From a virus, in IMG/VR virus record IMGVR_UViG_3300046810_000466, positions 21,169 to 85,168 of that record: a stretch of DNA of 64,000 bases. One strand, given 5' to 3'. Of this stretch, positions 44,586 to 53,789 are shown piece by piece. Each line of letters begins with the position of its first letter. Within the stretch, counting starts at the first letter, position 1. The position numbers and the translations under genes are program-made. Under the pieces are notes generated by a model that saw nothing but the letters and a program-made list of their open reading frames with translations, made no database searches and was not told the origin of the DNA.

Positions 44586-45680
44586 ATGTATAGTCTCGTA
44601 GATGTTGACCCAAAAAAAGAATACGGTGTAGCACGCCTTCCTGAATGGAAGACCGTACAAGATGGGCTGAAAAGAAACTTGGTAGCGATGCTGGAGCATT
44701 ACCGCCATGCGAGCTATTCCGTGGCTTCTGACCACCTGCTTGTTCAGCTTATCCAATCCTTCAATGTGCCGTTGTCGCTTAATAGTGAACGGTACCACAG
44801 TAACATTAGCATGAGCGGGATGTTCACCGCCAATGCATTCCAACTCACCACACCGTTTGGCACAGGTAAGTTGTTCAATGGCGTGTTCTTTAATAGTGAC
44901 GTCAAAGAAGTCATCGTGGCTTACGACGAAGACTTCAATGTTGAAAAAGTTGAAGCCCGCTGGAAAGATGCTACACCGGTGCGCATCTTGCGTCATCCCT
45001 TCAACCATCTGAACTTGCAAGTACCTAACGGTAGATTCATCGGCAAACAATCCGGAGTCGCTGTTATCTCCGTGAATGTGTCCTTGCTGGCTGTACAATA
45101 CCGCTCGTTCGTGTTGGCGGAACTTCTGAAGCATCAGGTCAATCCAGAATACGTTCCACGTAACGTCATGCAGTTTGTTCACATGCATGTGTTGCCGAAC
45201 ATGCTGGAAAGTTATCTCGATTATGCGCTGTTTAATCGCATGGACAGTCTGTGGAACGACGAACCCTGCTATACAGTCCAGAGTCGGATAGCAATTCACC
45301 TGCCGACTTACGATCACCAGGTCTCGTCTATCTACAGTCGGTTGATTAAAATCCTGGAAGCTTCGAGTTATTCGGCTCCGGCGATGCTGTCAGCGATTCC
45401 GGTAGCTAGTGTCGCCGATCTTCGCAAAGTCATGTTCGTTCCCGATGTCGCCCCGACAAGACAAATTCTATGGTCTGTGCTTTTAGCGCGCATCCCAATG
45501 CTGTTATTCTTGGTGCGGGCAGCAAAGAAGGATGAACGCGTGCGGAACCAAATGGGATTGCATGATGTTGAAGTAACGCTCACCCGCTTGAAACGCCAAA
45601 AAGTACTTGATACAACCCTGCCAAAAGAGCTGTTCCAACCAACGATGGCCGCTATTGACGAAATCCTTAGCGCATTGTAA
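44586..45680 (+). CDS. Unknown 364-aa protein
   Basis: Soluble, mixed fold, with a hydrophobic helix near residues 298-312 (WSVLLARIPMLLFLV). No known domain. The ribosome site is weak. It is followed after 21 bp by the internal-head paralog D, so the two are probably expressed together late; a virion role is inferred from that. Confidence 0.7.
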   Translation: MYSLVDVDPKKEYGVARLPEWKTVQDGLKRNLVAMLEHYRHASYSVASDHLLVQLIQSFNVPLSLNSERYHSNISMSGMFTANAFQLTTPFGTGKLFNGVFFNSDVKEVIVAYDEDFNVEKVEARWKDATPVRILRHPFNHLNLQVPNGRFIGKQSGVAVISVNVSLLAVQYRSFVLAELLKHQVNPEYVPRNVMQFVHMHVLPNMLESYLDYALFNRMDSLWNDEPCYTVQSRIAIHLPTYDHQVSSIYSRLIKILEASSYSAPAMLSAIPVASVADLRKVMFVPDVAPTRQILWSVLLARIPMLLFLVRAAKKDERVRNQMGLHDVEVTLTRLKRQKVLDTTLPKELFQPTMAAIDEILSAL

Positions 45681-45701
45681 CTACCTGAAAGTTAAAACAA
45701 C

Positions 45702-46988
45702 ATGAAACGTCATTTCCAAATTGTGGCTGAGCAAGGGCCTACACTGTCGGTAGAAGAGGAAGCGATCCTCTCCGACGCTTCTTCCGAAGCGGAAGCAGCT
45801 GTCGACCTCGCAGCAGCCGAAGTTGAGCGCATCGGCGAAGTGTCCGATGTGGCTAACGATGCCATGCTCGTGGTTTCTGGCGTGCCGGAAGTCGGCAAGA
45901 TCGAAGCAGAGCTGGTTTCGGCAGTGGCTGAAATGGCAGTGGCAGGCACCGATGCCAATCCCGAAGAAGTCCTCGCTGTCTCCAGCGGCGACGGGATGAT
46001 GACCACCGAAGGCATCGTCAGCGCACTGCAAGCGATCTGGCGCGCTATCGTAACCGCCATCAAGAACCTGTGGGTTGGCCTCAAGCACTGGCTCACCACG
46101 TACTTCTCCACCCTGGAGCAGAACCGCAAGCATGCCGAAGAGCTGATCAAAAAGCTCGATGGGATGAAAGGTTTCGTACCGAACATCAAGAACGAAAGCA
46201 TTACCATTACCGACATCTTCGGCTATGGCGGCACCTACAAGGCGCTGAGCAAGTTGTTCGGTGGTGTTGACAGTGTCAATACCGCGTTCCAGGACTTCAC
46301 GCTGCAAGTCATCACTACCCAACCAGCGCTGATGGGTCCTATCGGCGAAGGCCTGGTGGCTGGTTACAAGGAGTTCGACGGCACCAACATCGACATCCTG
46401 GGTAACGTTGTTGACACGCTGCACCGCAAGATGACCGATTACTGCAAGAAGTTGGGCCTGACCAGCATCTCGACCAAGGACGACAAGTACGAGCACCGCG
46501 TGGCGTTCATGTCCGTGACCGCCAAAGGCTTCTCGCCTAAGATCGCCGCCGAAGCCAACTCGATGGAAACCAAGATCGCGTACCTGGCACGTATCCGTTT
46601 CGAAGCCAGCCAGCTGACCGACTTCGTCTCCACCAACGGCATCAACTTCCAGAACGATGTCTCCCCGGACATCCTGAAAGGTGTCGTCCAGAAACGCCTG
46701 GACTTCATCCAGAAGCTGATCCAAGCGAAGGGTGGCGACTTCAAGGCGCTGGAAACGCAAGCGGAGCACGTCGAGAAAGCGTGCGAGGAAATGCTGAGTC
46801 GCATCAAGGAAGACAACAAAGACGGTCAGGCCATGGCCAAACGTCTGATGCCGCTGGTTTCCGCCTACGCTAACTGGGCCACCCAGCCGGCTGCCAAAGT
46901 CATGTCCCTGGCATCGCGTCACAACAAGTTCTGGCTCTCGCTCGCCGAGATGACCTCAAACAACTTCGTCGCCGCAAGCGCCGAGTAA
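45702..46988 (+). CDS. Internal head protein paralog D
   Basis: 428 aa. TLSVEEEAILSD at residues 14-25 nearly repeats LSVEEAAILSDE of paralog A, including the probable protease site LSVE. EMAVAGTDANPEEV matches paralog B. The Trp amphipathic block IWRAIVTAIKNLWVGLKHWL (about 110-129) follows. This copy is far from the 0.8-5.2 kb trio and on the opposite strand. I infer a processed inner-body protein as in the phiKZ family. Confidence 0.75.
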   Translation: MKRHFQIVAEQGPTLSVEEEAILSDASSEAEAAVDLAAAEVERIGEVSDVANDAMLVVSGVPEVGKIEAELVSAVAEMAVAGTDANPEEVLAVSSGDGMMTTEGIVSALQAIWRAIVTAIKNLWVGLKHWLTTYFSTLEQNRKHAEELIKKLDGMKGFVPNIKNESITITDIFGYGGTYKALSKLFGGVDSVNTAFQDFTLQVITTQPALMGPIGEGLVAGYKEFDGTNIDILGNVVDTLHRKMTDYCKKLGLTSISTKDDKYEHRVAFMSVTAKGFSPKIAAEANSMETKIAYLARIRFEASQLTDFVSTNGINFQNDVSPDILKGVVQKRLDFIQKLIQAKGGDFKALETQAEHVEKACEEMLSRIKEDNKDGQAMAKRLMPLVSAYANWATQPAAKVMSLASRHNKFWLSLAEMTSNNFVAASAE

Positions 46989-47005
46989 TCGCATAAGCGT
47001 CATAG

Positions 47006-47035
47006 CTCCCTCTACCCCGCAAAGGGTAGAGGGAG
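47006..47035. terminator. Bidirectional terminator
   Basis: CTCCCTCTACCC and GGGTAGAGGGAG form a perfect 12-bp stem, with TATGCCG at 47038-47044, between convergent genes. Confidence 0.85.
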
Positions 47036-47044
47036 TGTATGCCG

Positions 47045-49189
47045 TCAATAATAGTCCATTGCCAGTTGTTCGAGGTCGGTATGGTTAAAGTAGAACCCTA
47101 ACGTTTCCAACACCAAGTAAAACATTGCAGTTGCTTTCTGAACGATCTTGCGGGTATTGATCACCATCATGATCTCATCGGGAATACCCTTCGACGTTAT
47201 AATCGGCAATGGGAGTTGCAGCGATGTGATCTTATCGCGACCGTTTTCTTCTAACCAGCGACGCATGCGGGCTGCGACATCTTGGTCTGGCATATTCTCC
47301 AGCCAAGTATTGGTCTTGGTTTTACTATCCAATTCCAAACTCACAGCGATCGCCTTGTAAGGTGGTGGCGCAATGGCACCGTACTTCGCACCAAACACAT
47401 CGTTCCACATGCCGTATTGCTTGTAAGTTGCGGCACCTTCCTGTTGCTTGTATGCTGCCGGGTCTTTCACCGTGGACAGTTTCAAGTAACGGAATTCACC
47501 TCGCTTAATTGACGCCACAATACTGCGTTCCAGATCGGCCACCTCCGTCAAATACTTCTTGGCACTGAGTTTACCGTCACGCATTAGCGTATCGATAATA
47601 TCAATCATCATGTTTTCCGCTTGCTGTACCACCTCTTTCGGAACGTTCGAGGATTTCAGGTGCACGCCCTTAATCTCCTTTTGCAGTTCCTCTTTGATGT
47701 TACCTTCCTGGCAGCTAATCATGGCGAAGTAGTGCTTACCCAGATTCGTCAGGCTAAACACCTTGAACATGAATTCGTTCTTCATCGCGATCGTAAAGGC
47801 GTGATCACGACCAATGCCGACGTTAGCCGACATCTTTGCCAGGATGTGGATGATTGTTTGCGACGCCAGGGTAATCATGGCTGCAGCAACCGCATCGTGG
47901 GTGTCGTCGAAGGTGAACTCGCCACAATACCACTTGATCCAGTCTTGCGTCGTAAAGATGGTGGAGTCCGTATCGGAGACCATCACTACACGACGCAAGC
48001 TGCTCGGGAACTGCGCTACGGATGCAGGCATGTTGTCTGTTGCCCAGAAAGCATGGATCAAGTCGTCAAAATCCCACAGCACTTGAGCAATGTTTTCTGT
48101 CTGTGCCGCGACCTTGGCAAAGCCTTCAGGATTGTTCTTCTCGATTTTGTCGAGCGACTTACCTTTAGTAATGTCAGGACGCAGCTGTTTAGCCAGACTC
48201 AGGAAGTCTTCTGGCCACTTTCGGATGGTTTCGCTGGGAGTGGGGTCCAGTACATCCACCCGTTGAATAAGCCGTCCCATAAAAGCGCGTACAAAAGCAT
48301 CGTTCATCTCCTTGAGTTGGTACATGTCGCCGGTGTAGACGAATGCAGCGCGTTGAATTGGAGAAAGACGATCGATCAACAATTGCAACTTCGCATACGA
48401 TCGTTTATCTGTCCAATACAACAATGCAGAACGAGTAATGACGCCCATCGTCTCTTCGATGGTTGGGTAGTGCAAGTTGTACTTCGTCATCACCTGTTCA
48501 ATCAAGGTGTAGTCTGAATTGGCAACAATGGAGACGATGTTGTTACGGGTAACCTTGTACGACCAGTAGTGGCGATTGCTGGCCAAGAAACGTTCGTTGT
48601 TGGCGTTACCATACGCCGAGGTTTGGCGGCATGCTGATGTCAGGGAACTGTGGCCGGTCTTATTGTGCAGCGGGTTGTGCTCACTAACCATCGCGCCGGA
48701 TACGGCGTTGTTCGCCAGCTTCTCGGTGGTTTGAGAACCCTTGAAGAAGCTATAGTTGAAACTCTTCTTCCCTTCATCCTGTTCCGCCACGAACATTTTC
48801 TTCTTTGCTTTTCCGCGGCTCTTGACGTTATCGTCCTGGAACTCGGACAGCGCCGAGTAACGAACCTTTGGATTATGGTAAGTCGTAAAGGTCGGAGCGA
48901 AGATGTTACCGTCACGCAGGATGGTACTGATGTACTCCGACATCGGCAACTCACTTTCCTCGCGGTCGCCGGACTCAAAGTCGCGTTCCAGGAAAATGGC
49001 CTTAGGATCATGTATTTGGAAATCCCCGCCAGGTCCCAACTGGCTCTTAACAAACTCAGCAGCTTCTTCTCTTGAGATACCTGCCATGATCTGCAAGTGT
49101 TCAATCTGATCATGGACGTAATGCTTAAGCGGATTAATATCGCGCTTATAATCGTTTGCATCCGAAATAAACGGACTGTTGTTCGACAT
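47045..49189 (-). CDS. Family B DNA polymerase, C-terminal half (motifs B and C)
   Basis: 714 aa from MSNNSPFISD at 49189, behind AAAGGATGC; the longer open frame to 49309 has no ribosome site. EKLANNAVSGAM fits motif B KxxxNxxYG with Tyr replaced by Ser. VMVSDTDSTIF (about residue 405) is motif C with both catalytic aspartates. IKGVHLKSSNVPKEV looks like the KKxY-region thumb motif. Exonuclease and motif A are absent here but present in the gene at 15592-17526, so the holoenzyme must be a heterodimer. Confidence 0.85.
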   Translation of the reverse strand: MSNNSPFISDANDYKRDINPLKHYVHDQIEHLQIMAGISREEAAEFVKSQLGPGGDFQIHDPKAIFLERDFESGDREESELPMSEYISTILRDGNIFAPTFTTYHNPKVRYSALSEFQDDNVKSRGKAKKKMFVAEQDEGKKSFNYSFFKGSQTTEKLANNAVSGAMVSEHNPLHNKTGHSSLTSACRQTSAYGNANNERFLASNRHYWSYKVTRNNIVSIVANSDYTLIEQVMTKYNLHYPTIEETMGVITRSALLYWTDKRSYAKLQLLIDRLSPIQRAAFVYTGDMYQLKEMNDAFVRAFMGRLIQRVDVLDPTPSETIRKWPEDFLSLAKQLRPDITKGKSLDKIEKNNPEGFAKVAAQTENIAQVLWDFDDLIHAFWATDNMPASVAQFPSSLRRVVMVSDTDSTIFTTQDWIKWYCGEFTFDDTHDAVAAAMITLASQTIIHILAKMSANVGIGRDHAFTIAMKNEFMFKVFSLTNLGKHYFAMISCQEGNIKEELQKEIKGVHLKSSNVPKEVVQQAENMMIDIIDTLMRDGKLSAKKYLTEVADLERSIVASIKRGEFRYLKLSTVKDPAAYKQQEGAATYKQYGMWNDVFGAKYGAIAPPPYKAIAVSLELDSKTKTNTWLENMPDQDVAARMRRWLEENGRDKITSLQLPLPIITSKGIPDEIMMVINTRKIVQKATAMFYLVLETLGFYFNHTDLEQLAMDYY

Positions 49190-49632
49190 GCCAGCATCCT
49201 TTAATTCTGCGTTGACTACATCATTAGGTTCGACGATAGAAAAGAAAAAAGGACGGCATAAAAGGAGGACAGGAACCGCCGAAGCGATCCCTGTCCAAAA
49301 GTGTATCATGGATGTCCAAACAAATGCTAGGTAAAACAGAGCGACACTACAAGCTGTTCAGGGATGTGAAATAACAAGATCGTCAACCGCTTTGACCCGA
49401 TCAATCGTGCAAAAAAGGATGGCAAAACACACGAGATCGTAGATCTCACAATTTTCCTTTCCTGCTATTTCGCGCCACCTCTACGCTTTACATCCTTGGC
49501 CTCTTATAGCGCCGCCCTCACACCTCTGTCGCAAGCAGAGCAATACGTCAACCAAGCCAGTATGGCCAACGCATTTAAAGGTTGTGTGACTCCCTTTCCT
49601 ACACTTTATACTCAGCCCTAATAAAAAATCAA
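49190..49632. other. Long intergenic region without convincing genes
   Basis: 440 bp. It contains the polymerase gene's leader, a hairpin at 49267-49296 with a CGGCATA arm at 49254-49260, inverted repeat GAGATC-GTA-GATCTC near 49432-49446, and CTCTG/CAGAG near 49525-49540. No ORF with start and ribosome site was seen. Confidence 0.5.
49267..49296 (-). terminator. Terminator of the 49.6-53.7 kb gene run
   Basis: GGACAGG and CCTGTCC pair. The minus-strand side is followed by TCCTCCTTTTATGCCG, combining a U-rich stretch and the constant arm. Confidence 0.55.
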
Positions 49633-50052
49633 TCAGGGTACCTGAGCAATTGTTGCTTGATCGAACGAGATCTTGCTAACTTTAAAACCGTTGGCAGCCA
49701 AGGCATCCAAGAGCTTGCTTTGCGAACCACTGCTCTCGTTGTCCACTTCAATCGTGAACTTGCCGAGGTTAACTACTTGTACCGTGTTGGCGACGATCCA
49801 GGCCAGTCCGATGAGTTGCGTCTGACCGGACGGGGTCTTGATCTTGATGTAGTTGTACTTGTTTGGATCGTTTGGCGTCGAAGACGGCAGGGACGGATAC
49901 ACCAGCGCATGCATTGCCTTGGTATCCAGCCCGCTAGCTTCAGCCGTTTCTTGATCGATGATTGCCAAAATCTTGACGTTCTTAAATGCTGTGCCCAGTA
50001 CAGAGACCGGATACACTTCGAACGAATACATCCCTGAGATTTTAAAGTCCAT
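49633..50052 (-). CDS. Unknown 139-aa beta-rich protein
   Basis: Start behind ATGGAG. Beta-rich, with NYIKIKTPSGQTQLIGLAWI suggesting a small barrel followed by a helix-strand unit. No family recognised. Last gene of the 49.6-53.7 kb run. Confidence 0.75.
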   Translation of the reverse strand: MDFKISGMYSFEVYPVSVLGTAFKNVKILAIIDQETAEASGLDTKAMHALVYPSLPSSTPNDPNKYNYIKIKTPSGQTQLIGLAWIVANTVQVVNLGKFTIEVDNESSGSQSKLLDALAANGFKVSKISFDQATIAQVP

Positions 50053-50068
50053 TCCTTACTCCATCTGA

Positions 50069-50431
50069 TTAATTTTGGTAACGCCGCACACACAGGTCTG
50101 GCCCATTCATTTTGAATGGGAAGTACATGAGTGCGCCATTAACGTAGAATCGATGCTCCTGTAAGCGCTGGTAAAGCCGCTCCAGAATATCAAAGACAAT
50201 CTCGTCGACAGCGTTACGATTGAAAGTCAGATGATTGGCAAAGATCAGTGAGCTGTAATCGAGAATACTCCGGTCGCTCAGCTCACTGGGATGATGCTTG
50301 TCTAAGACTTGAAAGAGCTGGTCGAACAACTGGAAGTGATCCTCGCTACTTAGCCCAGCGTTAAGGAACGACTCCAAGTTGTCTACCAAGTCTGTTGTGT
50401 CGAAGACCGTGTAATGTTGATCGGTCAGCAT
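50069..50431 (-). CDS. Small helical protein, tandem family member 1
   Basis: 120 aa from MLTDQHYTVFD at 50431, behind TAGGAGC. The N-terminus YTVFDTTDLVDNLESFL fits the Y-hh-D-x-D-hh-xx-E pattern shared by neighbours at 50442, 51034 and 53182. LERLYQRLQEHRFYVNG lines up with FFQRLIEFGMYKEG of the next gene. Function unknown. Confidence 0.75.
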   Translation of the reverse strand: MLTDQHYTVFDTTDLVDNLESFLNAGLSSEDHFQLFDQLFQVLDKHHPSELSDRSILDYSSLIFANHLTFNRNAVDEIVFDILERLYQRLQEHRFYVNGALMYFPFKMNGPDLCVRRYQN

Positions 50432-50441
50432 GATGCTCCTA

Positions 50442-51068
50442 CTAGTTGTCCTCTTCGTTGCGAAACACAGGAGGGGCACCAACGCCAGGATTGTGCGAAT
50501 CATCCAGCGCCACCAACACGCACGAGTCCATCCAACCGGCGAAGTGGTACGGGAAGTAACCTTCCTTGTACATGCCGAATTCGATCAGGCGTTGGAAGAA
50601 ACGACGACCAAAGTTAGCCGCCAGCTTCGCCACTTTCATACGTGTGTCGGTGTAGACCATTTCCATGGCGTCCGCTGGAATATTCGGCAGCAGCTGGTGA
50701 TGCGTCATGCTAGCGATGTCGAATTCCAACAGCTGGATAGCCATGTTGACATCGTTGGAAGTGGCGCTGTGTTGTTTTACAGCTTCGATGACGTTCGTCA
50801 AAATGAAACTCACGTCAGGGTGCCAAGGGCGTTGACGCACCGCATGGTGCTGTGCAGTGTAGACCGTCTTACGCATCTCGCCCGAATACGGGTCGATCGA
50901 ATAGACTTCCGGATAGACCTGACCAACCTCCGACTGTTGGTGTTGCATGACTTCGGATGAAACAACCTCGTGCCATTTCGAGGTCAGTTCTTCCACCAAG
51001 TCGTCGATGGCCAAGATGTAGTACTGTGGATAGTTAGCAGCGGGTGCGTTTGAATATGTAGGTTTCAT
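50442..51068 (-). CDS. Small helical protein, tandem family member 2
   Basis: 208 aa. YYILAIDDLVEELTSKW near the N-terminus and FGRRFFQRLIEFGMYKEGYF near the C-terminus match the gene at 51034 (FGRMMCDKFTQLGMYRTGNE). Its start overlaps that gene by 35 bp. No known family; divergent duplication is likely. Confidence 0.75.
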   Translation of the reverse strand: MKPTYSNAPAANYPQYYILAIDDLVEELTSKWHEVVSSEVMQHQQSEVGQVYPEVYSIDPYSGEMRKTVYTAQHHAVRQRPWHPDVSFILTNVIEAVKQHSATSNDVNMAIQLLEFDIASMTHHQLLPNIPADAMEMVYTDTRMKVAKLAANFGRRFFQRLIEFGMYKEGYFPYHFAGWMDSCVLVALDDSHNPGVGAPPVFRNEEDN

Positions 51069-51450
51069 TGTTCATGGGTCTCGAGGTGATCGTGTAACAT
51101 TCATTGCCGGTTCGATACATTCCCAGCTGTGTAAATTTATCGCACATCATGCGACCAAAAGTAACGATACTTTCCCGAAGGTAGTCTCGCATCTCTCTAT
51201 CAGTATTCACAGCTGATCCAGGTGTGGTCTCGAAAAACTCCTCCTTGGAGAAGAGATAATCGCGCGACACCAACTCATCGGCAACCCTTTCTAACTGGGC
51301 CAACGGGACAGGAAATTCAAAAATCGACATCACCCACCATTTGACCATACCCAGATCAATGGTGGGTAGCTCTGGGTATGTTAATCGCTTCTCGAAGGTC
51401 GTTACCGCATCTTCGAAGTCCACGATATAAATGGTTTCATCAACAGCCAT
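51034..51450 (-). CDS. Small helical protein, tandem family member 3
   Basis: 138 aa from MAVDETIYIVDFEDAV at 51450, behind TAGGAGAAA. Shares IYIVDFEDAVTTFEKRL with the first helix pattern of the family and the FGR...LGMYRTG C-terminal block with member 2. Function unknown. Confidence 0.75.
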   Translation of the reverse strand: MAVDETIYIVDFEDAVTTFEKRLTYPELPTIDLGMVKWWVMSIFEFPVPLAQLERVADELVSRDYLFSKEEFFETTPGSAVNTDREMRDYLRESIVTFGRMMCDKFTQLGMYRTGNECYTITSRPMNNETYIFKRTRC

Positions 51451-51463
51451 TGCGCCGTTTCTC

Positions 51464-51871
51464 CTAATTACTGCGCTCCAACAACATGTAATTGTGTCCC
51501 CACTTAATGGAATGCACATCTACTACACTGGAGCGCAGCTCCTTTTCATAATGCTCAACAATGCGTCGCACAGTGGCACCTACTCCTAAACACAACAGTA
51601 GCAATATTTCTTGTTGACTTGGGTTGCTTACTTGTGGTGCATTGAATCGAAACTCTGGGGAGAGGTACGAGTCGTGGTACATTTGCATGACGCGATCGAA
51701 GAACGCTTCATCACGGCTATCTGAATCATACAGCGTCGGTGGTCCGCTGAGATAATGCACCAGATAGTCCGTGATCAGTCCTTTCAAACCGTGGGGGTAA
51801 AACTCTAAAGCATCCGCCAACCGCTCGAACGTCTCTATTACCCCAAACGTTTCAATTAGCAGTTTGTTCAT
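51464..51871 (-). CDS. Small helical protein, possible family member 4
   Basis: 135 aa from MNKLLIETFGVIE at 51871, behind TAGGACT; an upstream ATG at 51895 would overlap the preceding gene. Similar size and helical design to the neighbours, ending GHNYMLLERSN, but the shared blocks are faint. Confidence 0.7.
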   Translation of the reverse strand: MNKLLIETFGVIETFERLADALEFYPHGLKGLITDYLVHYLSGPPTLYDSDSRDEAFFDRVMQMYHDSYLSPEFRFNAPQVSNPSQQEILLLLCLGVGATVRRIVEHYEKELRSSVVDVHSIKWGHNYMLLERSN

Positions 51872-51878
51872 TCCAGTC

Positions 51879-52268
51879 CTAACGGATATAGACACTCAAG
51901 GTGTTATTGTTGTTATGCATTACATACCGAGCGTTCTCGAGCTGTTGGAACGAGATATCTGGGAAACTGCCCACCACGATGCCAAGGATTGTGTCCATGA
52001 CACAGTGACTCATCTCACGAGAATACTGTTCGCTAATCTTAAACCGGCTCAAGTATGCCATCGCCAAATCAATTGCTGTAGTCGCTTCGCGATCTGCGAT
52101 CTTGACACTCAGCCACTCCAGCATGTACATGACGTACTGCCGCACGTCAAAGTACTCATGGCCAACATGGTTGTACATCGTCCATGAAGGCAGCGCCGCT
52201 AATCCATCTTCGATGATTTGCATGACTGGATCGAACGGCAGCAAGTAGTGTCTCTCTTGTTGGTTCAT
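51879..52268 (-). CDS. Small helical protein, possible family member 5
   Basis: 129 aa; helical body with a final beta strand NNNNTLSVYIR. Same size class and tight spacing as its neighbours. The ribosome site is weak, so coupling to the 314-aa gene is likely. Function unknown. Confidence 0.7.
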   Translation of the reverse strand: MNQQERHYLLPFDPVMQIIEDGLAALPSWTMYNHVGHEYFDVRQYVMYMLEWLSVKIADREATTAIDLAMAYLSRFKISEQYSREMSHCVMDTILGIVVGSFPDISFQQLENARYVMHNNNNTLSVYIR

Positions 52269-52271
52269 GTT

Positions 52272-53216
52272 CTAACGGTAAGGGTTATTAATGATGGCCT
52301 GGGCGTAGTTGTTCGACGCCAGATCTTCTTGCTCGCCGACATAGCGATCCCAGTCGCCATTGGTACGCGCTTGCAACCAGCGTTGGTATTCCGGATCACC
52401 TGTGATGGTTTCCCATTCACGGATACGATAGTCGCCCAATTGGTCAATCCGCAGCTGATAACCATCATGCACTGTGATGGTGCAGATCTGGAAAGGATTG
52501 TGGCGAATCAAATCCCGGATTGGGCTGATCACTGTCAACATGCCATCAAACACCAACGACAAAGTATCCTGGAACCAGCGATCCTGACGCAAGTGATCTA
52601 CCGGACGAACATGCCGAGACAACGTAGGTAGTTGCAAGAACGGCAGCACAACTTCTTCCAACAGCACCGCGGTGCGATTCGCAAATGCCCGGGAAGAATT
52701 AATGTCGTGCTGAACAATTGCCATTGCCACTTTCATTCCCATCACTGGCATGTCTGGGAACAACGAGGCAGTTTTGCCTAAGTGGTGTGGCAGCAAGACG
52801 CGTTTTGGTCGTGGATCAAAATCAGGGTTGATGTCAATCACGTCCCATGGCATGTACGGCACCTGTTCCAGCGAGAACACTGGTTGATACTCGTAACGGT
52901 AGTACTGCCACGGAGCGGCTTGACGGCCGCTCAAGACATCGCCAACAATCGCCTTGCCAGTGTAGGTATAGACTTCCGTTGGCTCCATGTTAATGGCAGT
53001 CTTCGGTGCATCGAAACCTTGCTGAAGTACCGGCTTTTCATACCAGTACGTACCGCCCTCGACCAAGACTGGCTCGAGCTGGTTAGGCAAGTACAGTCCT
53101 GCCTTTGGCGGTTTCAACATCGCACCAAACGCATTCTGCACCATGTGGGCAGTATCGTACATATCCAAGTACGAGGCGCGTCTAGTATCGAGTTGATGGG
53201 ATTGGAGGTAGGACAT
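52272..53216 (-). CDS. Unknown 314-aa protein
   Basis: Start behind CTAGGAAA. Soluble, with a Pro/Tyr-rich N-terminal half and helical C-terminal half. No domain recognised. It begins inside the last 35 bp of the upstream 154-aa gene, so it belongs to the same operon. Confidence 0.75.
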   Translation of the reverse strand: MSYLQSHQLDTRRASYLDMYDTAHMVQNAFGAMLKPPKAGLYLPNQLEPVLVEGGTYWYEKPVLQQGFDAPKTAINMEPTEVYTYTGKAIVGDVLSGRQAAPWQYYRYEYQPVFSLEQVPYMPWDVIDINPDFDPRPKRVLLPHHLGKTASLFPDMPVMGMKVAMAIVQHDINSSRAFANRTAVLLEEVVLPFLQLPTLSRHVRPVDHLRQDRWFQDTLSLVFDGMLTVISPIRDLIRHNPFQICTITVHDGYQLRIDQLGDYRIREWETITGDPEYQRWLQARTNGDWDRYVGEQEDLASNNYAQAIINNPYR

Positions 53217-53646
53217 GGTTTCCTAGTTGAGTTTGACTGACATCGCTTTCGATATACAACCAACACGCTTGACGCGTGATCGAATGGGTTTGGATGTCGC
53301 CGTAGAATTTAGGGATGAACACTTGTTTGCCAGTGCGATCATGGAGATCAAAATGACAAACCAGTTCGTTGTGTACTCTGCTGAACTCAGGATGACGTTG
53401 CACATGCATTGCTGGACAAATATAGAACACTTCATACAGCTCTTGCGTGATAATCCAGTTGATCAATTCCTCGCGTTGCGATGTAGGATCATCAACACGG
53501 TAGGCATCCTTCCAACGCCAGTTACGATCAATTGGACTATTGTCAGTAATCCAGGGATAGCGAAAAGCAATCTGATTTAAACACTGTTCAATGTAGGTCA
53601 GATAGTCGTTAATGTCCAGCACCCATATCGTTCGTGTAAGGCGCAT
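53182..53646 (-). CDS. Small protein, tandem family member 6
   Basis: 154 aa from MRLTRTIWVLDINDYL at 53646, behind AAAGGACC; the open frame to 53745 has no ribosome site and runs into a terminator. IWVLDINDYLTYIEQCL matches the N-terminal pattern of members 1-3. First gene of the run. Confidence 0.75.
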   Translation of the reverse strand: MRLTRTIWVLDINDYLTYIEQCLNQIAFRYPWITDNSPIDRNWRWKDAYRVDDPTSQREELINWIITQELYEVFYICPAMHVQRHPEFSRVHNELVCHFDLHDRTGKQVFIPKFYGDIQTHSITRQACWLYIESDVSQTQLGNHVLPPIPSTRY

Positions 53647-53742
53647 AGGTGGTCCTTTGAGGGTCTTCTGGTATACAATACCCAGCCGAGGTAAAATAAA
53701 GCCTACAGCGCGTTTAAACGCGTGACGGCATAAAAAGAAAAG

Positions 53743-53789
53743 CACACTTAACTATACAGTTCTCTTGCGAGAAGGGATAGTTAAGTGTG
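53743..53789 (-). terminator. Intrinsic terminator at 3' end of phuZ/ncRNA transcript
   Basis: CACACTTAACTAT and ATAGTTAAGTGTG form a perfect 13-bp stem. On the minus strand it is followed by CTTTTCTTTTTATGCCG, a U-rich tract plus constant arm. Confidence 0.8.

Noticed and set aside
47045-49309. Longer start of the DNA polymerase C-terminal half at 49309
   Set aside because: The extra 40 residues cross a terminator hairpin and lack a ribosome site; 49189 has AAAGGATGC.
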